Source: Micromonospora sp045209745 (lineage in GTDB: Bacteria; Actinomycetota; Actinomycetes; Mycobacteriales; Micromonosporaceae). From it: 64,000 nucleotides of DNA. The notes below the pieces were generated by a model. It did not search any database. It worked only from the letters and a program-made list of their open reading frames with translations, and had not been told where the DNA came from. The stretch lies in NCBI RefSeq assembly GCF_045209745.1, contig NZ_CP109273.1, forward strand, positions 806,001 to 870,000, in the 5' to 3' direction. This document shows, in pieces, positions 26,219-33,278 of the stretch; position 1 is the stretch's first letter, and each line of letters starts with the position of its first letter. The translations under genes were made by a program, and so were the position numbers.

Positions 26219-27598
26219 TCAGCAGCCGGGGAGGCGCTCGATCAGGTAGCGCTCGACCTGGTCCAGGGAGACCCGCTCCTGGGCCATGGTGTCCCGGTTG
26301 CGCACCGTCACGGCGTTGTCGTCCAGGGTGTCGAAGTCGACCGTCACACAGAACGGGGTGCCGATCTCGTCCTGCCGGCGGTAACGACGGCCGATCGCCT
26401 GCGAGTCGTCGAACTCCACGACCCAGCGCTTGCGCAGCAGCGTCGCGAGGTCCTTGGCCTTCGGCGACAGCGCCTCGTTGCGGGACAGCGGCAGCACCGC
26501 CACCTTGACCGGGGCGAGCCGCGGATCGAAGCGCATCACGGTGCGCTTGTCCACGCCGCCCTTGGTGTTCGGCGCCTCGTCCTCGTCGTACGCCTCCAGG
26601 AGGAAGGCGAGCACCGCGCGGGTCAGACCCGCGGCGGGCTCGATGACGTACGGCATCCAGCGCTCACTCTTGGTCTGGTCGAAGTACGACAGGTCGACGC
26701 CGGAGTGCTTGCTGTGCGTGGAGAGGTCGAAGTCGGTGCGGTTGGCGACACCCTCCAGCTCGGCGAACTCGGTGCCACCGAACTGGAAGCGGTACTCGAT
26801 GTCCACCGTCCGCTTCGAGTAGTGCGAGAGCTTCTCCTGGGGGTGCTCGAAGAGGCGCAGATTGTCCGCCGACAGGCCGAGGTCGAGGTACCAGTTCCAG
26901 CGCTCCTGGAGCCAGTAGTCGTGCCACTGCTCGTCGGTGCCCGGCTCGACGAAGAACTCCATCTCCATCTGCTCGAACTCACGGGTCCGGAAGATGAAGT
27001 TGCCCGGGGTGATCTCGTTGCGGAACGACTTGCCGGTCTGCGCGATGCCGAAGGGCGGCTTCTTGCGGGCGACCGTCTCGACGTTCTTGTAGTTGACGAA
27101 GATGCCCTGCGCCGTTTCCGGGCGCAGGTAGTGCATGCCCTCTTCGCTCTCCACCGGGCCCAGGTAGGTCTTCATCAGGCCGTTGAACATCTTCGGCTCG
27201 GTGAAGGTGCCCTTGTTGCCGCAGTTGGTGCAGTTCAGCTCGGCGAGCGACGTCAGCGGCTTGCCGTGCTTGGCCTCGTACGCCTCTTCCAGGTGGTCGG
27301 CCCGGAACCGCTTGTGGCAGGACTGGCACTCGGTGAGCGGGTCGACGAACTCGGCGATGTGGCCGGACGCCTCCCAGACCTTGCGGGCCAGGATCACCGC
27401 GGAGTCGAGGCCGACGACGTCGTCGCGCTGCTGGACCATGGTCTTCCACCACTGCCGGCGGACGTTCTCCTTGAGCTCCACGCCGAGCGGGCCGTAGTCC
27501 CACGCCGATCGGGTGCCTCCGTAGATCTCGCTGGAGGGGAAGACGAAGCCTCGTCGCTTGGCGAGGCTGACGACGGCGTCGATACGGTCGGCTGGCAT
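26219..27598 (-). CDS. glyS: glycyl-tRNA synthetase (class II, dimeric type)
   Basis: The 459-residue enzyme charges tRNA-Gly. It starts M-P-A-D-R-I-D-A-V-V-S-L-A-K-R-R-G-F-V-F-P-S-S-E-I-Y, typical of the alpha2 GlyRS. It carries a C-x2-C pair (E-C-Q-S-C-H-K-R-F and L-N-C-T-N-C-G), a class II motif 2 region (G-K-S-F-R-N-E-I-T-P), and a C-terminal anticodon-binding domain (K-V-A-V-L-P-L-S). ATG 27598 follows GGAGGAAAC. Confidence 0.96.
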   Translation of the reverse strand: MPADRIDAVVSLAKRRGFVFPSSEIYGGTRSAWDYGPLGVELKENVRRQWWKTMVQQRDDVVGLDSAVILARKVWEASGHIAEFVDPLTECQSCHKRFRADHLEEAYEAKHGKPLTSLAELNCTNCGNKGTFTEPKMFNGLMKTYLGPVESEEGMHYLRPETAQGIFVNYKNVETVARKKPPFGIAQTGKSFRNEITPGNFIFRTREFEQMEMEFFVEPGTDEQWHDYWLQERWNWYLDLGLSADNLRLFEHPQEKLSHYSKRTVDIEYRFQFGGTEFAELEGVANRTDFDLSTHSKHSGVDLSYFDQTKSERWMPYVIEPAAGLTRAVLAFLLEAYDEDEAPNTKGGVDKRTVMRFDPRLAPVKVAVLPLSRNEALSPKAKDLATLLRKRWVVEFDDSQAIGRRYRRQDEIGTPFCVTVDFDTLDDNAVTVRNRDTMAQERVSLDQVERYLIERLPGC

Positions 27599-27713
27599 GT
27601 TTCCTCCTACGCCGGCTGGCGGTCGGCGGGGGCGAGATGTGGATGGAGCGGTCAGTTCGGGGACAACGGTACGACGACCGTCGCCCTGAGCCCAGCAGAA
27701 TACCGGGGGCGGG

Positions 27714-28193
27714 TCAGCTGACCCCGCAGACCTCCACGCCACCGGTCCGAGTGTCCTGGCCGAGGCTGACCTGCTGCCGCTCCCGGTCGCCGCCGGCAAG
27801 TGTCACGTCGACCGGCACGGTCAGGTTGGTGGTGTCCACCTCACCCACCCGGAATGCGGCGACCTGAGGTTCGGCGGCGGCGCGCCGCTCGAACTCGGGC
27901 CGTGACTCGCGCCGCTGCGCGTCGTCGCAGAGCTGCTCGTACGCCCGCCCGTAGTTCCGCTCGACCAGGGCCTGGTAGTAGTCGCCGGTCACGGTGCGGG
28001 CCTGCTCCCGGACCGCCTGCACGCCGCTGACGGCCAGGCCGACGACGGCGGCGCCGCCCCCGCCACAGCAGAGCACCACGGCGAGCGCGCCGACGCCGAG
28101 GCCGATCCAGAGCCGAGTCCGGCGGCCCTCGGTGGGTGGCGCGGCAAACGGCGGAGCCACGCCGGGACCGGGTGGCGGGGCGGGTGCGGTCAT
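27714..28193 (-). CDS. membrane-anchored hypothetical protein (DUF4878-like)
   Basis: The 159-residue protein has a Pro-rich cytoplasmic start (residues 1-26), one membrane segment (about 28-56: L-W-I-G-L-G-V-G-A-L-A-V-V-L) and an extracellular domain. That domain begins A-R-T-V-T-G-D-Y-Y-Q-A-L-V-E-R-N-Y-G-R-A-Y-E-Q-L-C, the helical start of NTF2-like DUF4878 domains. Two outer Cys (Y-E-Q-L-C and E-V-C-G-V-S) may form a disulfide. Function is unknown. Confidence 0.75.
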   Translation of the reverse strand: MTAPAPPPGPGVAPPFAAPPTEGRRTRLWIGLGVGALAVVLCCGGGGAAVVGLAVSGVQAVREQARTVTGDYYQALVERNYGRAYEQLCDDAQRRESRPEFERRAAAEPQVAAFRVGEVDTTNLTVPVDVTLAGGDRERQQVSLGQDTRTGGVEVCGVS

Positions 28194-28217
28194 AGGAGCA
28201 GCGTAGTGTCCAGCGGC

Positions 28218-28559
28218 TCAGCGGTAAGGACCCGCAGCCCGATCACTCTCGGCGACGACCACGGCCCCGCCGGGGGCGGCGGTGGCCAGCGCCTCGTACG
28301 CGGAGGGTTCGTCGACCGACTCGGCGAGCAGCGGCACGGCGCTGACCTTGACCTCGAAGGCGCCGAGCGCCCGCCGGTACGTGCCGACCGACTCCCATTC
28401 GGTGACCAGCGACCAGTGCCGGGGATCGTCGAGCGCCCGGACCAGTTGACCGCGCAGGTAGCCGGTGCGGGCGGCCAGTGCGGTGAGGGCGGCGTGCGCC
28501 CGTTCGGTGAAGTCGTCGGCGACATCGACATCGACCACGAACCGGTTGGTCACCAACAA
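28218..28559 (-). CDS. antibiotic-biosynthesis-monooxygenase-like (ABM) protein
   Basis: This 113-residue protein has a ferredoxin-like ABM fold: F-V-V-D-V-D-V-A-D-D-F-T-E-R-A-H-A-A-L-T-A-L, then L-R-G-Q-L-V-R-A-L-D-D-P-R-H-W-S-L-V-T-E-W-E-S. The start is probably TTG 28559, eight bases after AGGAGG. A GTG two codons later is too far from that site. Such proteins bind or oxidise aromatic compounds or act as stress-associated dimers. It diverges from the small membrane gene at 28589. Confidence 0.75.
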   Translation of the reverse strand: MLVTNRFVVDVDVADDFTERAHAALTALAARTGYLRGQLVRALDDPRHWSLVTEWESVGTYRRALGAFEVKVSAVPLLAESVDEPSAYEALATAAPGGAVVVAESDRAAGPYR

Positions 28560-28588
28560 CGGGGGTACCTCCTCGTAGAGTCTGCGGG

Positions 28589-28846
28589 ATGCAGCGTACG
28601 CAGCGCCCTCTGCTGGCCCGGTTGGCCGGGGCCAACCCCACGTCGGTGTTCCTGCTCACCCTGGTGGTGGTGCTGGTGGCGTTCTTCACGCCGGGGGTGA
28701 TCGGCGGGTTGCTGACGCTCGCGCTCGCCGCGGTCCTGATCACCCTGTTGGCTACGACCTGGGCGGTTCAGGCGCCGCAGACCCGGGTGATTCGACTCGT
28801 GATGCTCACCCTGCTCGTGACTGTGGGTCTCGCGAAGCTGTTCTGA
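28589..28846 (+). CDS. small membrane protein (DUF6703-like)
   Basis: The 85-residue protein has two or three membrane helices (about 18-36, 38-58, 66-83) and a basic N-terminus, M-Q-R-T-Q-R-P-L-L-A-R. Conserved G-A-N-P-T at the first helix entry fits an actinobacterial family I recall as DUF6703. ATG 28589 has no clear ribosome site, so it may be a leaderless transcript. Function is unknown. Confidence 0.72.
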   Translation: MQRTQRPLLARLAGANPTSVFLLTLVVVLVAFFTPGVIGGLLTLALAAVLITLLATTWAVQAPQTRVIRLVMLTLLVTVGLAKLF

Positions 28847-28865
28847 CATGCAATCATGCGTTTTT

Positions 28866-28883
28866 GACAATCATTATCGTTGC
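28866..28883 (+). promoter_or_regulatory. Zur-type operator before znuA
   Basis: TGACAATCATTATCGTTG resembles the actinobacterial Zur box (TGAAAATCATTTTCA class), with a central ATCATTAT. It lies 17 bases before znuA ATG 28901, and a zur gene closes the same gene group. Zinc-loaded Zur would repress here. Confidence 0.7.
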
Positions 28884-28900
28884 CACGGACAGTTGACGAC

Positions 28901-29848
28901 ATGACCAACCGCGCCACGTACCGCGTCCTGGCCGCCGCGACCGCTCTCCTCGCCCTGGGTGCCGGGGCCGGCTGCTCCGTCGGTGGTGCCGTCGGCGCCG
29001 ACCCCCAACGGGTCGACGTGGTGGCCGCGTTCTACCCCCTCCAGTTTCTGGCCGAGCGGATCGGCGGCGACACGGTCCGGGTGACCAACCTGGCCAAGCC
29101 CGGTGCCGAGCCGCACGACCTGGAGCTCAACCCGAGCCAGGTCGGTCAGGTCGCCGAGGCGGAGCTGATCGTCTACCTCAAAGGTTTCCAGCCCGCGGTG
29201 GATGACGCCGTCGCGCAGAACGGCGGCGACCGGGCGTTCGACGTGACCACCGTGCAGCCGCTGTTGAACGCGACCGCTGGCGGGCACGACCACGAGGGCG
29301 AGGAGGGGCACGCCGAGGATGGCAACGGCGGCAAGGACCCGCACGTCTGGCTCGACCCGACCCGGCTGGCCGGCATCGGTGACGAGCTCGCCCAGCGGCT
29401 CGGCACGGCCGACCCGGGCCACGCCGCCGACTACACCGCCCGCGCCGCGGCGCTCAGCGCCGACCTGACGACCCTGGACGGCGAGTTCAAGCGTGGCCTG
29501 GCCACCTGCCAGCGGCGGGAGATCGTGACCAGCCACGCCGCGTTCGGCTACCTCGCCGACCGCTACCAGCTCGACCAGGTCGGCATCACCGGGCTGAGCC
29601 CGGACGTCGAGCCCTCACCGCAGCGGCTCGCGCACGTGATCGAGGAGGCGAAGGAGCACCAGGCCACCACGATCTTCTTCGAGACCCTGGTCAGCCCGAA
29701 GGTCGCCGAGACCATCGCCGGTCAGGTCGGCGCGAGGACCGCCGTGCTGGACCCGATCGAAGGGCTCGCCGCCGACAGCAACGGGGACTACCTTTCGGTG
29801 ATGCGTACGAACCTGCAGACCCTGCAGACGGCCTTGAGCTGCTCGTGA
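28901..29848 (+). CDS. znuA: zinc ABC transporter substrate-binding lipoprotein
   Basis: The 315-residue cluster A-I (ZnuA/TroA) protein has a lipobox (G-A-G-A-G-C) near residue 23. Metal ligands appear in K-P-G-A-E-P-H-D-L-E-L and in D-P-H-V-W-L-D-P. A His/Asp/Glu loop (G-G-H-D-H-E-G-E-E-G-H-A-E-D-G) before the second site is typical of zinc-specific members. Further ligand regions are S-H-A-A-F-G-Y and the terminal D-P-I-E-G. ATG 28901 follows the Zur box. The 3' end overlaps znuC. Confidence 0.93.
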   Translation: MTNRATYRVLAAATALLALGAGAGCSVGGAVGADPQRVDVVAAFYPLQFLAERIGGDTVRVTNLAKPGAEPHDLELNPSQVGQVAEAELIVYLKGFQPAVDDAVAQNGGDRAFDVTTVQPLLNATAGGHDHEGEEGHAEDGNGGKDPHVWLDPTRLAGIGDELAQRLGTADPGHAADYTARAAALSADLTTLDGEFKRGLATCQRREIVTSHAAFGYLADRYQLDQVGITGLSPDVEPSPQRLAHVIEEAKEHQATTIFFETLVSPKVAETIAGQVGARTAVLDPIEGLAADSNGDYLSVMRTNLQTLQTALSCS

Positions 29849-30606
29849 CCTCACCTGTCATCACCGTCGAGCACGGGGTGGTCGGCTACGACGGCCGCCC
29901 CGTGCTCCGGGACATCTCGCTCACCGTGACCGCCGGTGAGGTGGTCGCGGTGCTCGGTGCCAACGGCTCCGGCAAGTCCACCCTGATCCGCGCCGTGCTC
30001 GGGTTGGTGCCGATCAGCGCCGGCTCGGTCACCCTCTTCGACCGGCCGTTGCGCCGCTTCCGACAGTGGGCACGCATCGGGTACGTCCCGCAGCGCCTGG
30101 GCGCGGGCGGCGGCGTACCGGCCACCGTCCGCGAGGTGGTGGCCTCCGGCCGGCTGGCCCGCCGGGGGGTGCTCCGCCCGCCGGGTCGGGCCGACCGGGC
30201 CGCCGTCGACGCCGCACTTCTCGCGGTCGGGCTCGCCGACCGTGCCCGCGACCCGGTGTCCACGCTCTCCGGGGGCCAGCAGCAGCGCACCCTGATCGCC
30301 CGCGCACTGGCCGGTCAACCGGAGCTGCTGGTCCTCGACGAGCCCACCGCCGGGGTGGACGCGGCCAGCCAGGAGGCGTTCGCCGACGCGCTGCGCGACT
30401 TCGTCGGCGACGGCGGGACGGTGCTGCTGGTCGCCCACGAGCTGGGCCCGCTGCGACCGGTGATCAGTCGGGCTGTCGTCGTACACGAGGGTCGGATCGC
30501 GCACGACGGCGCGGTGCCGGACCCGGCCGGGCACCACGCGGCGCCCGACCACGACCACGTGCACCCGCACTGTTACGACGAGCCCGCCGGGCTGTGGAGC
30601 AACTGA
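29845..30606 (+). CDS. znuC: zinc ABC transporter ATPase
   Basis: This 253-residue ABC ATPase has Walker A G-A-N-G-S-G-K-S-T-L-I-R (about 36-47), signature L-S-G-G-Q-Q-Q-R and Walker B L-L-V-L-D-E-P-T-A-G-V-D. It ends in a His-rich tail (G-H-H-A-A-P-D-H-D-H-V-H-P-H), common among zinc transporter ATPases and probably metal-binding. Its GTG start overlaps the znuA stop by four bases. Confidence 0.94.
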   Translation: MTSPVITVEHGVVGYDGRPVLRDISLTVTAGEVVAVLGANGSGKSTLIRAVLGLVPISAGSVTLFDRPLRRFRQWARIGYVPQRLGAGGGVPATVREVVASGRLARRGVLRPPGRADRAAVDAALLAVGLADRARDPVSTLSGGQQQRTLIARALAGQPELLVLDEPTAGVDAASQEAFADALRDFVGDGGTVLLVAHELGPLRPVISRAVVVHEGRIAHDGAVPDPAGHHAAPDHDHVHPHCYDEPAGLWSN

Positions 30607-30608
30607 CC

Positions 30609-31475
30609 ATGGAACTCTTCCAGTACCCCTACATGCAGCGCGCCCTGATCGGCGCGCTGGTGATCGGCCTGGCCGCCCCGGCGCTCGGCATCTACCTGGT
30701 GCAGCGGCGGCTGGCGTTGATCGGTGACGGTGTCGGGCACGTGGCGCTGACCGGCGTCGGTGCCGGTCTGCTGCTCAACCGCTCACCGGTGCTGGTCGCG
30801 GTGATCGCCGCCACCATCGGCGCGGTCGCCATCGAGGTGGTCCGCGCCCGTGGGCGTACCTCCGGTGACCTGGCCCTGGCCCTGCTCTTCTACGGCGGCA
30901 TCGCGGGCGGCGTGCTGCTGGTCGGCCTCTCGGACGCGACCAGCGCGAACCTCAACGCCTACCTGTTCGGGTCGCTGACCACCATCTCGCCCGCCGACCT
31001 GGTCACCATCGCGGTGCTCGGCGCGGCGATCCTGATCACGATGATCGCGTTGCGCCCGGCGCTCTTCGCAGTCAGTCACGACGAGGAGTACGCCCGGGTC
31101 TCCGGCCTCCCGGTACGCACGCTGAACCTGTTGATCGCGGTCGCCACCGCAGTCACCGTGACCATCGCGATGCGGGCCGTCGGCGTGCTGCTGATCAGCG
31201 CACTGATGGTGGTGCCGGTCGCCACCGCCCAGCAGGTCACCCGGGGCTTCCGCAGCACCATGACGGCCGCGATGGCGCTCGGATTCTTCGCCGCCGGCTC
31301 CGGTGTCTGGGTGGCGGCCACGGCGGACACCGCACCGGGTGCCTCGGTGGTGCTGGTGGCGATCGCATCCTTCCTGGTGGTGGCCGTGGCCAGCGGCGTC
31401 TGGCGGGCGCTGCGCCGCCGGGCGACACCGACCGCCGCGGTGACACCGGAACCGCACGAGGTCGTGCTGAATTGA
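30609..31475 (+). CDS. znuB: zinc ABC transporter permease
   Basis: This 288-residue ABC-3 type permease has eight or nine hydrophobic segments. It begins M-E-L-F-Q-Y-P-Y-M-Q-R-A-L-I-G-A-L and contains D-G-V-G-H-V-A-L-T-G-V-G-A-G and V-L-L-I-S-A-L-M-V-V-P-V-A-T-A, which are family landmarks. It starts two bases after the znuC stop. With znuA and znuC it completes a zinc importer. Confidence 0.94.
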   Translation: MELFQYPYMQRALIGALVIGLAAPALGIYLVQRRLALIGDGVGHVALTGVGAGLLLNRSPVLVAVIAATIGAVAIEVVRARGRTSGDLALALLFYGGIAGGVLLVGLSDATSANLNAYLFGSLTTISPADLVTIAVLGAAILITMIALRPALFAVSHDEEYARVSGLPVRTLNLLIAVATAVTVTIAMRAVGVLLISALMVVPVATAQQVTRGFRSTMTAAMALGFFAAGSGVWVAATADTAPGASVVLVAIASFLVVAVASGVWRALRRRATPTAAVTPEPHEVVLN

Positions 31476-31518
31476 TCCTGATCCACGCGACGTCGGTGGT
31501 ATTGGTTACCGTTGCAGA

Positions 31519-31818
31519 ATGACCAGCGCCACGGGGTACGACGGGTTCGACGGGGCCAGCGAGTTGCTCCGCGCCCTGTCCGCGCCCATCCGGCTGGCCA
31601 TCGTCAGCGAGCTGGCCGGCGGTGAGCGGTGCGTGCACGAGCTGGTGGAAAAGCTCGGCGCCGCGCAACCGCTGGTCTCCCAGCACCTGCGGGTGCTGCG
31701 CGGCGCGGGCGTGGTGCGGGGTTCCCGCCGAGGTCGGGAGATCGCCTACAGCCTGGTCGACGAGCACGTCGCGCACATCGTGGCAGACGCGGTCAGCCAC
31801 GCCGGGGAGGGATCATGA
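31519..31818 (+). CDS. smtB: ArsR/SmtB-family zinc-sensing regulator
   Basis: The 99-residue winged helix repressor has recognition helix A-A-Q-P-L-V-S-Q-H-L-R-V-L-R. The last helix carries a complete SmtB alpha-5 zinc site, D81-x-H83-x10-H94-x2-E97, and there is no alpha-3 Cys pair. This predicts release from DNA when zinc binds. The gene overlaps zur by four bases (ATGA), an order known from mycobacterial smtB-zur. It lies 43 bases after znuB, so it is either in the same transcript or has a small promoter of its own. Confidence 0.9.
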   Translation: MTSATGYDGFDGASELLRALSAPIRLAIVSELAGGERCVHELVEKLGAAQPLVSQHLRVLRGAGVVRGSRRGREIAYSLVDEHVAHIVADAVSHAGEGS

Positions 31819-32213
31819 GCGAGAACAGCGCCACGCTGCGCAACACCCGGCAGCGCTCGGCGGTGAGCGCGCTGCTGGCCGAGATGGAAGGCTTCCACAG
31901 CGCCCAGGACCTGCACGCGATGCTGCGGCAGCGCGGCGAGCGGGTCGGCCTGACCACCGTCTACCGCACCCTGCAGGGGCTGGCCGACGCGGGTGAGATC
32001 GACGTGATGCGTCCGCCGGGCGGCGAGCACCTCTACCGCCGGTGCAGCGAGGGCCACCACCACCACCTGGTCTGCCGGGCCTGCGGGCGCACGGTGGAGG
32101 TGGCCGGCCCGGCGGTGGAGAGCTGGGCCGACCGGGTCGCCGCGCAGCACGGCTACGCCGACGTGAGCCACACCCTGGAGATCTTCGGCACCTGCCCGAC
32201 CTGCGTCCGCTGA
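31815..32213 (+). CDS. zur: Fur-family zinc uptake regulator
   Basis: This 132-residue Fur-family protein has an N-terminal winged helix (R-V-G-L-T-T-V-Y-R-T-L-Q-G-L, about 43-56) and a metal domain with H81-H84 and two C-x2-C pairs (Cys 87/90 and 127/130) forming the structural zinc site. When zinc is ample it should repress the box at 28866. Its coupling to smtB and znuACB makes zinc uptake self-regulated. Confidence 0.93.
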   Translation: MSENSATLRNTRQRSAVSALLAEMEGFHSAQDLHAMLRQRGERVGLTTVYRTLQGLADAGEIDVMRPPGGEHLYRRCSEGHHHHLVCRACGRTVEVAGPAVESWADRVAAQHGYADVSHTLEIFGTCPTCVR

Positions 32214-32254
32214 CACCCGCGCCCCGGCCGCCATCGGCGCGGACCACCGTCGTA

Positions 32255-32327
32255 GATCGTGCTCGATCAAGGATGTGGTGGCCTCCCGAGCACGGCGACA
32301 CCACTACTTCCTCGATCGAGCACGATC
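32255..32327. repeat. palindrome between zur and the next gene
   Basis: The outer 14 bases GATCGTGCTCGATC (32255-32268) pair perfectly with 32314-32327. Inner arms to 32280 and from 32299 pair with small bulges, giving a stem of about 24 pairs. Both flanking genes run rightward. It could end the znu-zur transcript. Confidence 0.85.
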
Positions 32328-32408
32328 GTGCTGCATCGATGGTCGATCACGCCCCGGGAGGCTCACCTCCACTGCACGAATCGGTCGGTTCGTGGCACGC
32401 TGTCCGGC

Positions 32409-33017
32409 GTGAAAATCTATGCCGATCGGTTTCCGACCGCCGCCCGTCAGTTGCTCACCGACCTGCTCGTCGTCGCCTGGGTGTACGTCGCGATCCGCGG
32501 CGCGCTGTGGCTGCACGACCTGGTGCAGAAGCTCGCCGTACCGGGGCAGAAGTTGGAGGGCGCCGGCAGCGGGCTCGCCGACAACCTGGGCGACGCCGGC
32601 AGCAAGGTCGGCCGGGTGCCGCTGGTCGGCGACGAGCTGACCGCGCCCTTCCAGCGGGCCGCCGACGCCGCCCGGTCACTCGCCGACGCCGGCCGCGACC
32701 AGCAGCAACTGGTCGACCAGCTCGCCCTCGCCCTCACCATCGCGGTGCTGATCTTTCCGCTCGGCCTGGTGCTCTTCGGTTGGCTGCCGCTGCGGGTCCG
32801 GTGGATGCGCCGGGCCTCCTCAGCCGCGAAGCTGGCCGCCGGCCCGGCGGGCCGGGACCTGCTCGCCCTGCGCGCGCTGGCCACTCAGCCACTGGGTCGG
32901 CTGACCCGGATCGCTCCGGACGTCGCCGAGGCGTGGCGGCGCGGCGACGACGAAACCGTCGACGCCCTGGCCGCGTTGGAGCTGCGCCAACTCGGCCTGC
33001 GCGGTAGAGGCCGCTAA
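32409..33017 (+). CDS. hypothetical protein with two membrane segments
   Basis: This 202-residue protein has membrane helices at about 13-35 (Q-L-L-T-D-L-L-V-V-A-W-V-Y-V) and 105-127 (L-A-L-A-L-T-I-A-V-L-I-F). An outer loop between them contains Gly/Ala-rich heptads and R-V-P-L-V-G-D-E-L. A cytoplasmic helical tail ends L-R-Q-L-G-L-R-G-R-G-R. It starts at GTG 32409. Conserved-looking but of unknown function. Confidence 0.75.
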   Translation: MKIYADRFPTAARQLLTDLLVVAWVYVAIRGALWLHDLVQKLAVPGQKLEGAGSGLADNLGDAGSKVGRVPLVGDELTAPFQRAADAARSLADAGRDQQQLVDQLALALTIAVLIFPLGLVLFGWLPLRVRWMRRASSAAKLAAGPAGRDLLALRALATQPLGRLTRIAPDVAEAWRRGDDETVDALAALELRQLGLRGRGR

Positions 33018-33026
33018 GGTCTTTGG

Positions 33027-33194
33027 GTGTTCTACTTCCTGATCGTCATCGCCGTCCTGCTGCTCGGCTACGCCGCCGTCCTGGTCAGCTTCGTGCGCCG
33101 GGGCAAGAAGATCCCACCCTCGGCGTACCTGGGTCTGGCCGCGCTCAACGGCCTGATCCTGGCGGCGGTGCTGGCCTGGGCGGTCTCCCGCTGA
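33027..33194 (+). CDS. small hypothetical membrane protein (55 residues)
   Basis: The frame runs from GTG 33027 to TGA 33194. It encodes two hydrophobic helices (residues 3-19 F-L-I-V-I-A-V-L-L-L-G-Y and 34-53) joined by a basic hinge, F-V-R-R-G-K-K-I-P-P. TAAGG seven bases upstream and a nine-base gap from the previous stop suggest the same operon. Hydrophobic alternation and codon usage look coding. Function is unknown. Confidence 0.72.
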   Translation: MFYFLIVIAVLLLGYAAVLVSFVRRGKKIPPSAYLGLAALNGLILAAVLAWAVSR

Positions 33195-33278
33195 CCTGCC
33201 CCGTCGAGGCCACCGCCGGCTGCACGCCGGTCGACACCGCCGAAGATGACCCGCCGGAGCGGCGCCGGGCGGTGTGGG

